Position numbers and translations under genes: made by a program. Positions 18,311 through 27,021 of a stretch of 64,000 nucleotides of DNA are shown piece by piece (the stretch's first letter is position 1; every line of letters starts with the position of its first letter). This DNA comes from Saprospiraceae bacterium. Its GTDB lineage: Bacteria > Bacteroidota > Bacteroidia > Chitinophagales > Saprospiraceae. The notes below the pieces were generated by a model that saw only the letters and a program-made list of their open reading frames with translations, ran no database searches and was not told where the DNA came from. The stretch spans positions 1 through 64,000 of the forward strand of contig JALSGS010000047.1 in NCBI GenBank assembly GCA_026982695.1, read 5' to 3'.

Positions 18311-19009
18311 TCATATATGTGTGGTTGGCTCTTTTGTGCGGCGTTGAGCCTTGCGCTTGGCAGCCTTTTTTGCGAAAGCATGCGCTTGCCATCCGGCATG
18401 TAGATAATGCCAGCCAAAGGCAGCGGCTAAAAGCAGCGCGGCAGCAAGGATTAACCCAAGGCGTACATGTTCGAACCACGAAATCCATTGTGGATAAAGG
18501 GGGCGTACCCACAGCAGCTCTACGACGGTGATTAGCGTACTCCACAAAATGAAAAAAATGCTCAATCCACGAGCCGTTTGTATCCAGTGAGGGTATTGGC
18601 GAAAGAGGCACCGATGGAGGAACCGCTGGCAAAGTCGATCGGAAGGACTGATCTTAATCAGCTCCCGCAGGATGTGTGCTGCTTCTGCAAAATGGTGCGT
18701 ATGATAGCACGAAGCAGCTTTGCGAAACAGGGTGTGATAGAACAAATCTTTGCCTTGGTAAACACCGATGTTGGCTTGTACCACTTGTTCGATTACTTCG
18801 TCAGCTACCAATCGGTGTTCGGCATAGGCGCCTACGGCAAAAAGTGCATCGGCATAAGCTGTAAGTATGTCTAAATACTCGTCGAAGTGGAGTTGGCGGA
18901 TGTGGCTTTCATGCTGCTCAAAGAAGCGGATAATAGCTCCCGGGCGGGGATCTTCTAGCGATCGAAAAGCTTGATACAGCCGAGAAGGATATGTATGTGC
19001 AGAAGTCAT
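18311..19009 (-). CDS. Two-span membrane protein with helical N-terminal domain
   Basis: I do not recognise a named family. The 232 residues hold a helical N-terminal region (about 10-135) with TPR-like alternation, including CYHTHHFAEAAHILRELI, then hydrophobic spans at about 149-167 and 182-203 and a basic tail (KKAAKRKAQRR). It is therefore likely an inner-membrane protein with a cytoplasmic helical domain. It ends back to back with glyS and is separated from the efflux genes by a hairpin. Confidence 0.7.
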   Translation of the reverse strand: MTSAHTYPSRLYQAFRSLEDPRPGAIIRFFEQHESHIRQLHFDEYLDILTAYADALFAVGAYAEHRLVADEVIEQVVQANIGVYQGKDLFYHTLFRKAASCYHTHHFAEAAHILRELIKISPSDRLCQRFLHRCLFRQYPHWIQTARGLSIFFILWSTLITVVELLWVRPLYPQWISWFEHVRLGLILAAALLLAAAFGWHYLHAGWQAHAFAKKAAKRKAQRRTKEPTTHI

Positions 19010-19115
19010 TTCCGTATCATGCTATAGTATGGGGTTTTGCAAGGCATTCCAAGTTACGCTGCTTGGTGCAGATGTGCAATAGCTATGCGTAGGTTTGGAT
19101 GGCGTCATAAATGAG

Positions 19116-19152
19116 TGTACCCTTCTATCTACTTACGCGATAGAAGGGTACA
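19116..19152 (-). terminator. Strong hairpin downstream of the efflux genes
   Basis: A perfect 14-base inverted repeat (19116-19129 with 19139-19152, arms TGTACCCTTCTATC and its complement) encloses a 9-base loop. It lies 43 bases beyond the adaptor stop and probably ends that transcript. The T run after it is weak, so Rho or structure-based termination is possible. Confidence 0.5.
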
Positions 19153-19194
19153 AATTGCCTCTAATAGAAGGAAATGAGTGGCTTTTTAGGGAAT

Positions 19195-20628
19195 CTATTC
19201 TTGTTGGCTTTTTCCTGATGGTGTCTCTTGTTTGATGTATACTTTATCACCTTCCTTGAGTTTGCGTGCTATTGTTGCATAGGGTCCCGTGACGACGGTA
19301 TCGCCTTCTTGGATATTTCCTTGAACAATTTGGATATATTGCTCGTCTTGGATGCCTGTTTTTACGGGCACCATGTCTACGGTGTCTTGCTGGATGAGAA
19401 AGACTACTTCTACTAGCTCATTGTCTTCTAGTTCGTTCGCTGTGTTGCTGACTTGCTTAGCTTGTGGTTGTTGAGTTAAGTCGGACATTTTCTCGCGTTC
19501 GCGTGTGGTGACAGCCTGTATAGGTACGCTTAAAGCATCTTGTACGGTAGTGGTATAGATTTCTACAGATGCCGACATGCCAGGCCGGAAAGGATATGGA
19601 TTGTCGGGCCGTACTAGGTCAGCATAGGATGTGGGGTCTAAGCTAATGGTTACGACGAAATTGGTCACTTGGTCAGAGGTGAGTGATACATTGCCTGTGG
19701 CGGGATTGGTGCTTAGGTTGTTAGCCGAATGGGCAATTTCTTTGACTTTTCCTTTGAACTTTCGGTCGAGGTAGGCATCTACTTCGATTTCGACTTTGTC
19801 TCCAATACTGACGCGTGGCAGGTCGTTTTCGCTTACTTCCACTTGTACTTCCATATCTGTGAGGTCGGCAATGCGCATGATTTCAGTGCCTGTCATTTGT
19901 ATGGTGCCCACGACGCGTTCGCCCTTTTCGACGTTGAGGCGCGAGACGATGCCATTCATGGGGGCGTAGATGGTGGTACGCCTGAGGCTGGTTTTTAGCT
20001 CTTTGAGCGTAGCTTCTGCGCTTTTTACCTGAAATTGTGCGGCGCGGGCACTTTCTTGTGCAGCTCGAATGCTGGCATCCATGCTGCGCAAGTTGGCTTG
20101 CAAGGCTTCCAGGTTGGTGAGTGAAGTTTCTAGGTCGGCATCAGAGATGACACCGTCGGCATGCAGTTTTTTGTTGCGCTCGTGTATTTTGCGCGTGTTT
20201 TCGAGTTGAGCCAATATTTGTTCGCGTTGTGCGCGCAGGTTTTCCACTTGGGCTCGCGCATTGGCAGCTTGGGCCTGTGCACTATTGAGGGCAGCTTGGC
20301 CTCGTTCTACTTGTGAGAGATAGGCATCGGGGTCGATGCGTGCTAGAATTTGCCCTGCCACTACTGAGTCGCCTTCCTCTACAAATAACTCTACCACCTC
20401 ACCTGAGACGTCAGAACTGATGGCTACCTCTGTCACGGGAAATACTTTACCACTGGCAGCCACTGTTTCGTGAATAGTACGACGTGCTACCCTTTCAGCT
20501 GTCACTTCTTCACCTTTGTCGCTTTTTCGACCTTTGAGTAGGGCTGCTAAAAGGAGCAGCACAATCAGGCTGCCAACGATGTAATAGGTGCGATGCTTCT
20601 TTTTTTTGCGTGCTATGGGTTGGCTCAT
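19195..20628 (-). CDS. Periplasmic adaptor (membrane fusion) protein of an efflux system
   Basis: The 477 residues form a HlyD/MacA-type adaptor that bridges an inner-membrane pump to a TolC channel. A single N-terminal span (about 14-31) follows a basic start (ARKKKKHR). The lipoyl half-motif GEVVELFVEEGDSVVAGQIL is followed by a long coiled coil (about 100-205) and the second half-motif IYAPMNGIVSRLNVEKGERV. A C-terminal beta domain includes PFRPGMSASVEIYTT. It follows TolC by 34 bases. In Bacteroidota a MacB-type ABC permease normally comes next, but here a hairpin and an unrelated gene follow. Confidence 0.88.
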   Translation of the reverse strand: MSQPIARKKKKHRTYYIVGSLIVLLLLAALLKGRKSDKGEEVTAERVARRTIHETVAASGKVFPVTEVAISSDVSGEVVELFVEEGDSVVAGQILARIDPDAYLSQVERGQAALNSAQAQAANARAQVENLRAQREQILAQLENTRKIHERNKKLHADGVISDADLETSLTNLEALQANLRSMDASIRAAQESARAAQFQVKSAEATLKELKTSLRRTTIYAPMNGIVSRLNVEKGERVVGTIQMTGTEIMRIADLTDMEVQVEVSENDLPRVSIGDKVEIEVDAYLDRKFKGKVKEIAHSANNLSTNPATGNVSLTSDQVTNFVVTISLDPTSYADLVRPDNPYPFRPGMSASVEIYTTTVQDALSVPIQAVTTREREKMSDLTQQPQAKQVSNTANELEDNELVEVVFLIQQDTVDMVPVKTGIQDEQYIQIVQGNIQEGDTVVTGPYATIARKLKEGDKVYIKQETPSGKSQQE

Positions 20629-20662
20629 GGCTGTATAGCAGATTTGTGGTCAACAAATGAAG

Positions 20663-22105
20663 TTACTCTAATCGGATTTTGCGCCCTTTATAGAACTCCA
20701 GTACTTTGAGTTTGAACAGATAGTCGTATTTAGACAGGGTAAGTGTGATTTCAGCCATGTCGAGGTTAGTGCGGGCATTATTGTAGTCGTATTGGTTGAT
20801 GGCGCCTAGTTCGTATCGTTTTTGTGCACTTTCGAATGCCACGCGAGCTGCTTCAGCAGTGCGCAAAGCTGCTTGATAGTTTCGGTGGGCAGCGCGTGCG
20901 TCGGCTAGCGCGCGCTGTACGTCGTTGCGCAATTGTTGCTGTGTTTGCTCGAGCTGGAGACGTGCTTGTTCAAGGCCAAGTTTGGCCCTTTCTACACCAA
21001 TTCGGGCTTGGCCATTGGTGAAAATGGGTATGCTGAGCTGCAGGCCAATGCCCTGGCCAAAATTGTCTACTATTTGATCGAAAAAGGGCTTTTTGTCGAG
21101 CAAGGGTATCTCTACGGGAAAACCAACGGTAACAGGCATGCCATCGATGATGATTTCTTGTTCTTGGATGGTAGAGAGTGTGCCTTGCGTCCAAAGGGCA
21201 GCACTCGACCAGTTGGTGTTGATGTTGGCAAACAAGGTGAGCCGGGGTAGGCGTGCTGCTCGAGCCAGGGCCACACTATAGCCGGCTGCGCGTAGACGCA
21301 GTTGGTCAGCGCGTACTTGAGCTTGCGAGTTGAGTGCTTGTTGGTACACTGCCAGAAAGGTTTCGGACTCTGGAGATTGCTCCATAGGCAAGGTGATGTC
21401 GGGGTGGATGACCTGTATAGAAGCAGTGGGGTCGAGGTTGAGCAAGTTTTTCAGGGTTAGATAGGCCCTTTCGACATCCGATTCAGCTTGTACGATGCTT
21501 TGTTCATCGCGTGCTATTTGTGCCAGTAGGTCGAGGCGTGCTGTTTGAGGTAGGGAGCCAGCGCGGATGAGCTTGTCGGTTTGTTCGAGTTGAAGCTGTG
21601 AGAGCTCCAGACGCCGGTGTGCATTGTCGAGTTGTTCTTCGGCTTGTAGTACAGCCAAATAAGCTGTGGCTACGTTGAGTGCAATGAGGTCGGCAGTGTA
21701 TGTTGCGTCGGCCTTGCTGGCTTGTAGGTCGAGCTCGCTTTTTTGGATGTTGTTTCGGATGGCACCTCCGTTGTATAAAGTTAATGCCGTATTGATAGCA
21801 TAGGTGTTGTACCAGAGCCGTTGGCTGACAAAATCGTTGGTAGCAGGATCGATGGTGCGACCAAACTGCACTCCGCCACTGCCACTGGCAGAGAGGCTGG
21901 GTAGGCGAGATAGCTCATTGAGCTGACGCGTCAATTGTGCATTTTGCACTGCCAATGCTGCACTTTTTATTTGAGTGTTGTGCTGTTGGGCATATTGGAT
22001 GCAGCGTTCCAAGCTCCAGCGTTCTTGGGCATTTGCCGAAAGGCTACCCAGGCTGAGCAGTATACACGCGATGGTTAGCCTGCGCAAGTGCATGGTTAGA
22101 ATCAT
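20663..22105 (-). CDS. TolC-family outer-membrane efflux protein
   Basis: This is an outer-membrane channel of about 480 residues with two repeated helical-barrel modules. An open frame extends to a TTG at 22135, but the ATG at 22105 (or 22093) gives a standard signal peptide ending SLSANAQ. The mature start ERWSLERCIQYAQQHNTQIK is typical of the family, and long coiled-coil helices with Gln/Ala/Leu repeats follow (for example LELSQLQLEQTDKLIRAGS). It lies between a DUF5103-type gene and the adaptor on one probable transcript with the adaptor. Confidence 0.9.
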   Translation of the reverse strand: MILTMHLRRLTIACILLSLGSLSANAQERWSLERCIQYAQQHNTQIKSAALAVQNAQLTRQLNELSRLPSLSASGSGGVQFGRTIDPATNDFVSQRLWYNTYAINTALTLYNGGAIRNNIQKSELDLQASKADATYTADLIALNVATAYLAVLQAEEQLDNAHRRLELSQLQLEQTDKLIRAGSLPQTARLDLLAQIARDEQSIVQAESDVERAYLTLKNLLNLDPTASIQVIHPDITLPMEQSPESETFLAVYQQALNSQAQVRADQLRLRAAGYSVALARAARLPRLTLFANINTNWSSAALWTQGTLSTIQEQEIIIDGMPVTVGFPVEIPLLDKKPFFDQIVDNFGQGIGLQLSIPIFTNGQARIGVERAKLGLEQARLQLEQTQQQLRNDVQRALADARAAHRNYQAALRTAEAARVAFESAQKRYELGAINQYDYNNARTNLDMAEITLTLSKYDYLFKLKVLEFYKGRKIRLE

Positions 22106-22143
22106 GTTTTTGAAATTTGGTTGTGGCACATGCAAGGTGAAAG

Positions 22144-22159
22144 TGGCTCAACGGCCACA
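22144..22159 (-). terminator. Short hairpin downstream of the DUF5103-type gene
   Basis: GTGGC and GCCAC arms enclose a 6-base loop and, read on the minus strand, are followed by TTT. It is a weak candidate terminator between the DUF5103-type gene and tolC. Confidence 0.3.
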
Positions 22160-22228
22160 CAATAGTAGAAGAAGCCCTATGCACGGAGCAATTTTTTATA
22201 TCAAATCAGTTGGGATGTGGATGAATGT

Positions 22229-23497
22229 TTATTGGCGTGAGCTAAAGGTATGTGCGCCAATGAGCCGATCGTATCGGGCCCCAAACGGGCGATAGTAAAT
22301 CAGGATGGTGTATTCATTTTCGGTTTCGTACCAATTGCCTTCGGTCTGTGTCCAATCGGGATGTGTGTATTGGCCTTTTGGAGCAGTGACGTACATATAG
22401 TCGTAATATCCCTGTTTGAGTAGTGGCTTGCATACATAGGCGCTTATTGCGGGGTTATACACCATTTTGAATTCGGGCTTGAGCTCCCAATCAGTCATGC
22501 CGCCAAATAGGTATACATCTGTTTGTGCTATTGGCGTAGGGCTATAGAGTGAGAAGAACACGTAGGCATAGTCAGATTCGAGATCTTGGTCATTGTCATC
22601 ATGCGTTTCAATGACGAATTTTCCATTTAGGTCGCGCCGTTCTACATAGGGGCTAAAAGCTCTTTTTCGGTCTTGTAGCAAGCCCACTTCCCATTTTCCT
22701 GGTTTTTCTTCTACCCATGCAATGCGATCGGTGGGGTATCGCAAGCTGCGCAAGTCCGCATAGCGAAATTCCTTGCCTGCGGCAAAAACCACTTTGTCTT
22801 GATAGTCGAAGCTGAGGCGCTCGTTGTATACAAACAAGGGGCGTAGGTCCATCACGGCATTATCCCATCGGCCGTTTTGCAGTACATGCGCAGTGACTTC
22901 TGTGCGGGGGCTGCGGATGATGAAGCCCGGGTGATAGACTACAAAGTCGATTTCTTGATGTGTATCGGCCAAGTCTACACGGGCTGGGCGCGTCACGCGC
23001 GGTTCTATTTCTACGACTGGTTCTACCACTACAAATCGCCTGGTAAGTGCGGGGCGGCGCTGTTGTTCGTCTTCATAAACTACCAATATGTAGTTTCCCG
23101 ATAGGGTGAAGGTCATGTCTTCATTGGGCAAGGTGAGCCAATAGTGAGTGAACTCTTGCACAGTGCTAAATGAGTAGTCGTAGTTATCGATTGTGGATTC
23201 TTGAAAACCACTCATGTATTCGGAAGGGGCCAGGGAGCTTGGCTGCCAATTGGCATCGCAGTGGATGAGCGTGTAGGTATAGCGTTTCACATCGCCATCG
23301 AGATCGTCAAACTGAAGTACTAAGCGGGCTGGGGCATTGAGATCGATGATGGGATAGGTGAGCACTAAATCGTTGAGGTAGCACTTAACCGACTTGATAT
23401 TTGGAAGGTAAATGTGATCGATAAGTTGCACTTCTGGTTGGGCTTTGAGGCCCTTACCCAAGAGGAATATCAAGCAGAAGGAGAAAAGTCGGATCAT
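22229..23497 (-). CDS. DUF5103-type secreted protein
   Basis: The 422 residues start with a signal peptide (MIRLFSFCLIFLLGKGLKAQ) and match the Bacteroidota-wide family of unknown function by features such as YTLIHCDANWQPSSLAPSEY, a Tyr/Asp-rich middle with TLSGNYILVVYEDEQ, and a C terminus ending NEYTILIYYRPFGARYDR. It is all beta by appearance and probably periplasmic or at the outer membrane. The role is not established; the nearby TolC and adaptor genes may be only neighbours. Confidence 0.75.
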   Translation of the reverse strand: MIRLFSFCLIFLLGKGLKAQPEVQLIDHIYLPNIKSVKCYLNDLVLTYPIIDLNAPARLVLQFDDLDGDVKRYTYTLIHCDANWQPSSLAPSEYMSGFQESTIDNYDYSFSTVQEFTHYWLTLPNEDMTFTLSGNYILVVYEDEQQRRPALTRRFVVVEPVVEIEPRVTRPARVDLADTHQEIDFVVYHPGFIIRSPRTEVTAHVLQNGRWDNAVMDLRPLFVYNERLSFDYQDKVVFAAGKEFRYADLRSLRYPTDRIAWVEEKPGKWEVGLLQDRKRAFSPYVERRDLNGKFVIETHDDNDQDLESDYAYVFFSLYSPTPIAQTDVYLFGGMTDWELKPEFKMVYNPAISAYVCKPLLKQGYYDYMYVTAPKGQYTHPDWTQTEGNWYETENEYTILIYYRPFGARYDRLIGAHTFSSRQ

Positions 23498-23591
23498 AAG
23501 TCGTGAGATTTGCTGAGCAAGTTGCTAGGGAAACCAATATCCGAAACGCAGATGGTAGAGAAGCATTGCATGAGATGGATGTAGGACGACG

Positions 23592-24224
23592 CTATTTTTT
23601 ACTCACCCATGGGTTGTTTTTGATGTAAAATCGCCAGGGCCACTTAGCACATTCTTCAGCATAGCCTACGCCGATGCGCGTGCTGCTTACAATTTGGTTA
23701 GCTGGTAGTGGGGGTTGGCGTGCTTCTAGCCAGATAGGGCTTTGGGGGGCTGTGAGGTCTATGCCTGAGTGTTCGGTGCGGATGCCCATGGCTTGACTGA
23801 GTGTACCGGGGCCTGCAGTGAGGCGATATTGCAGGTGTGGCAAGCCCCGACGGCGCAACATGTGTTCGATTCCTTCAGCTGGTTCTAGCGCCCGAATGAG
23901 TACAGCATGCGGCATGTTTTCGGGCCCAGTGACGACGTTGAACAGATGATGGATGCCGTAACAAAGATATACGTAGGCTGTTCCACCAATTCGGTACATG
24001 ACTTCTGTGCGTGCAGTACGTCGCCCACCCCACGCATGCGAGGCTTTATCATCAGGGCCGCGATAGGCTTCGGTCTCTACAATGCGGCCAGCAGTGCGCC
24101 TTCCTTCAAACTCACTCACTAAATATATGCCCAGCAGTGCGCGTGCCATGCGCACTACGTCCTTGTCCAAAAAGAAATGGCGAGCTAATCGGTGGCCTGC
24201 ACCATAGGCTGAAGGGGGCGTCAT
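23592..24224 (-). CDS. mpg: DNA-3-methyladenine glycosylase (AAG/MPG type)
   Basis: This base-excision repair enzyme removes alkylated purines. The 210 residues include [20 protein letters not shown], the catalytic-Glu motif [37 protein letters not shown] and [14 protein letters not shown], all typical of the AAG family. Its ATG overlaps the guaB stop (ATGA), so the two are co-transcribed. The length is normal for bacterial members. Confidence 0.93.
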   Translation of the reverse strand: MTPPSAYGAGHRLARHFFLDKDVVRMARALLGIYLVSEFEGRRTAGRIVETEAYRGPDDKASHAWGGRRTARTEVMYRIGGTAYVYLCYGIHHLFNVVTGPENMPHAVLIRALEPAEGIEHMLRRRGLPHLQYRLTAGPGTLSQAMGIRTEHSGIDLTAPQSPIWLEARQPPLPANQIVSSTRIGVGYAEECAKWPWRFYIKNNPWVSKK

Positions 24225-25726
24225 CGGCGGCTATAGTTGGGTGCTTCCTTAGTAATTGAGACGTTATGTGGATGGCTTTCTTGGATGCCCGAAGAGGTGA
24301 TGCGTACAAAGCGAGCGCGTTGTAGGTCGGCAATAGTAGCTGCGCCGCAATAGCCCATGCCAGCCCGTAGGCCACCCAGATATTGTACCATCACTTCGGC
24401 CACAGTGCCTTTATAGGGTACCATGCCTTCTATACCTTCAGGTACGAGTTTTTTGATGTCGTCCTCTACATCTTGGAAATAGCGATCTTTGGATCCTTGT
24501 TGCATGGCGCCCAGGCTGCCCATGCCGCGATATACTTTGAATTTTCGGCCTTCGTAAATGATAGTTTCTCCAGGCGACTCTTCTACACCGGCAAAGAGTC
24601 CGCCTGCCATAATACTACTAGCACCTGCAGCCAATGCTTTGACGATGTCACCTGTATATCGTATGCCACCATCGCCGACAATGGGTACGCCTGTATGGCG
24701 GATTGCTTTCCACGATTGATGAATGGCTGTGAGTTGAGGTACGCCTACGCCAGCTACAATGCGTGTGGTGCAAATGCTGCCAGGGCCTACCCCTACTTTT
24801 ACGGCATCTACACCAGCCTCTACCAGTGCACGCGCTCCTTCGCCAGTGGCTACATTGCCGCCTACCACCTGGAGGTCAGGCCATTGTCTTTTGATGCGCC
24901 TAATGGCATCGAGTACACCACGTGAGTGGCCATGTGCGGTATCTACAGTAATGGCATCTACTCCCACATGCACAAGTGCTTCTACGCGTTCCATCATGTC
25001 GGCAGTGACACCTACAGCTGCACCCACGACCAGACGCCCGTAGGCGTCTTTACATGAGTTGGGGTAATCTTTCACCTTCATGATGTCCTTGTAGGTAATG
25101 AGCCCTACGAGGGTGCCATGTGCGTCTACTACAGGTAATTTTTCGATCTTGTGCTGCTGCAGAATGTTGCGGGCTTGATCGAGTGTAGTACCCTCTGGTG
25201 CGGTGACGAGCCCTTCGCGCGTCATCAGCTCTTTGACGGGGCGCGTCATATTGCGTTCAAAGCGCAGATCGCGATTGGTGAGAATGCCTACTAAATGGTT
25301 GTGCATATCTACAATAGGGATGCCGCCAATGCGAAACCGGCGCATCAGCTCGAGTGCTTCTGCTACTGTAGCACTGGGTAATAGCGTGACAGGGTCAAGG
25401 ATCATACCGCTTTCCGAGCGCTTGACGCTGCGCACCTGTTCGGCTTGCTGGTCGATACTCATGTTTTTGTGGATGATGCCAATGCCTCCTTGACGGGCAA
25501 TGGCTATGGCCAGCTTGTACTCAGTTACTGTATCCATTGCCGCCGACACAATGGGTGCATTGAGGCGCAGCTCGCGCGTGAATTGCGTACTGACGTCTAC
25601 TTCGCGAGGCAATACTTCAGAATAGGCAGGTACCAACAGAACGTCGTCAAATGTCAAGGCTTCGCCCAAAAACTTGTCGGTATACGCTTCAGGGATGTGA
25701 CCGGATGTTGCTTGTTTCATTTCCAT
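24221..25726 (-). CDS. guaB: Inosine-5'-monophosphate dehydrogenase
   Basis: GuaB oxidises IMP to XMP with NAD+, committing purines to GMP. An N-terminal barrel segment ([18 protein letters not shown]) precedes two CBS domains (about 100-220), then the catalytic loop [18 protein letters not shown] with the nucleophilic Cys and the flap after [18 protein letters not shown] longer frame reaches 25810, but the ATG at 25726 gives 501 residues and sits just after a -7 element, so the upstream part is not translated. A second ATG two codons on (25720) is possible. The gene couples to mpg. Confidence 0.96.
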   Translation of the reverse strand: MEMKQATSGHIPEAYTDKFLGEALTFDDVLLVPAYSEVLPREVDVSTQFTRELRLNAPIVSAAMDTVTEYKLAIAIARQGGIGIIHKNMSIDQQAEQVRSVKRSESGMILDPVTLLPSATVAEALELMRRFRIGGIPIVDMHNHLVGILTNRDLRFERNMTRPVKELMTREGLVTAPEGTTLDQARNILQQHKIEKLPVVDAHGTLVGLITYKDIMKVKDYPNSCKDAYGRLVVGAAVGVTADMMERVEALVHVGVDAITVDTAHGHSRGVLDAIRRIKRQWPDLQVVGGNVATGEGARALVEAGVDAVKVGVGPGSICTTRIVAGVGVPQLTAIHQSWKAIRHTGVPIVGDGGIRYTGDIVKALAAGASSIMAGGLFAGVEESPGETIIYEGRKFKVYRGMGSLGAMQQGSKDRYFQDVEDDIKKLVPEGIEGMVPYKGTVAEVMVQYLGGLRAGMGYCGAATIADLQRARFVRITSSGIQESHPHNVSITKEAPNYSRR

Positions 25727-25729
25727 GTG

Positions 25730-25737
25730 CAAAGTTA
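25730..25737 (-). promoter_or_regulatory. Predicted -7 element of guaB, implying a leaderless transcript
   Basis: TAACTTTG on the minus strand ends 3 bases before the chosen guaB ATG. With the usual Bacteroidota start distance, transcription would begin at or next to the ATG. No good -33 element is visible at the usual distance. Confidence 0.45.
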
Positions 25738-25795
25738 TGATTTGATTTGAAATAGATGTGCTCGAGAAATTACCACAAGAGTGGCATACACGCAT

Positions 25796-25828
25796 TTTTG
25801 CGCCTTGCACTGTCCTCTATTACCTTTG
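25796..25828 (+). promoter_or_regulatory. Predicted promoter of the beta-barrel gene
   Basis: TTTTG (25796-25800), a 20-base spacer and TACCTTTG (25821-25828) fit the Bacteroidota consensus. The start codon lies 16 bases downstream. Confidence 0.55.
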
Positions 25829-25844
25829 TTGAAATGCACTTTTT

Positions 25845-26400
25845 ATGGATAAATGCTATGTGCTGGTTATTGGGGTGTGTATGAGTTGTCTCAGTGTGTC
25901 CATGGGCCATGCACAAACGAAGGTGTCTTTGGAATTTCAAGCCTATCCTACAGGTCTTATTTCTGGTGTACGCATAAGCTGGCCATCAGATGCCCAAGCG
26001 CAATGGCATGTGCGTGTAGGCTATAACTGGATTCGCCATGGCAGCGCTGGTGTACATGAAGATGAGCGAGGTGGGGGAGTGGGAGCTACTTTGGGCTACG
26101 AATATCTTTTGGCGCGCGATCAGCATGGCAAGGGGTTGTTTGCTGGTGTTCGTTGCGATGTGTGGCGCAATATCATACAGTGGACTGATCGGATCAATAG
26201 AGCTGATGAAGTGTCGGGTACTACGCGTTTAGTGGTGGTACAGCCTACTGTGTCGGCAGGGTGGTTACTGCCATTAGGCAGTAGCTGGTTTTGGGTGCCT
26301 TCCTTATCCTTTGGGTTCGAAAAAAAATGTGCTGACACAAGGTGCACCTACAGGGCAGGGGGCTATCCTGCTGGTGGGCATTCGGTTGGGCAAGTTATAG
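25845..26400 (+). pseudogene. Small outer-membrane beta-barrel-like protein, frameshifted at an A8 run
   Basis: A signal peptide (about 1-23, ending MGHAQ) is followed by alternating strands such as VRVGYNWIRHGS, GVGATLGYEYLL and WFWVPSLSFGFE, as in small Bacteroidota outer-membrane barrels. At the eight-A run 26320-26327 the open frame switches to an unconvincing Cys-rich tail ending at 26432. Removing one A gives NVLTQGAPTGQG, then AILLVGIRLGKL and a stop at 26398-26400, a proper final strand. The likely original product has 184 residues. The cause may be a real mutation, slippage or a sequencing error. The function is unknown. Confidence 0.65.
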
Positions 26401-26436
26401 AACAAGGATTTTTCACTTTAAGTAAAGTTTGATGTA

Positions 26437-26994
26437 ATGCGTGGTAGAATAGTGTTTTTCGCGTTGTGCTCGTTCGTGATGTGGCATGCGTGTACAGATA
26501 GTAATGGCGATGGCCTGAAGTTTGACAGCAGATCAGAATGGATAGCTTGGTTGGAGGCGACAGCCGAGCAAATGGCTGATGCCAAAAGCATGAAAATTGA
26601 CACTGCTTTAGCCTTACAATACGTAGCTCAGGCTTCGGCTTTTGCCGAAAAATATCCTCAAGACAGCATGAGTGCACTGCTTCTGTTCCGCGCTGCGGAT
26701 GTGGCTCGGGGAGTAGGTGAATATGGCAAGGCTATACAACTTTGGGGGCAGGTATGGCGTACTTATCCTGATTTCAAGCTAGCTCCAGATGCGCTGTTCC
26801 TTCAAGCATTTACCTTCGACAATGACTTGAAAGATGTGGAAGAAGCACGTAAATATTATCAAAAAGTAATAGCACACTTTCCCAATCACCCATTGACGGG
26901 ACAGGCTGAACAGCTTTTGAAGGTATTAGGCAAGTCGCCCGAAGAGTTGGTACGTAAATTTCAACAACAGCAATCACCTGATGGAGGGCGATAG
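26437..26994 (+). CDS. TPR lipoprotein
   Basis: The 185 residues carry a lipoprotein signal with lipobox MWHAC (Cys19). The remainder is helical with tetratricopeptide repeats, clearest in GEYGKAIQLWGQVWRTYPDF and DVEEARKYYQKVIAHFPNHP. It resembles the outer-membrane TPR lipoproteins related to BamD and YbgF but is shorter, and I cannot assign it to either. It lies 27 bases before the first thioredoxin gene and is probably co-transcribed with it. Confidence 0.78.
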   Translation: MRGRIVFFALCSFVMWHACTDSNGDGLKFDSRSEWIAWLEATAEQMADAKSMKIDTALALQYVAQASAFAEKYPQDSMSALLLFRAADVARGVGEYGKAIQLWGQVWRTYPDFKLAPDALFLQAFTFDNDLKDVEEARKYYQKVIAHFPNHPLTGQAEQLLKVLGKSPEELVRKFQQQQSPDGGR

Positions 26995-27021
26995 CCTTTC
27001 ACCTCAAAACACATACGAGCT

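Noticed and set aside
24383-24925. 180-codon open frame on the plus strand
   Set aside because: It is antisense to guaB and its composition is not protein-like.
25727-25810. N-terminal extension of guaB to 25810
   Set aside because: The extension crosses the -7 element and does not resemble IMP dehydrogenase starts.
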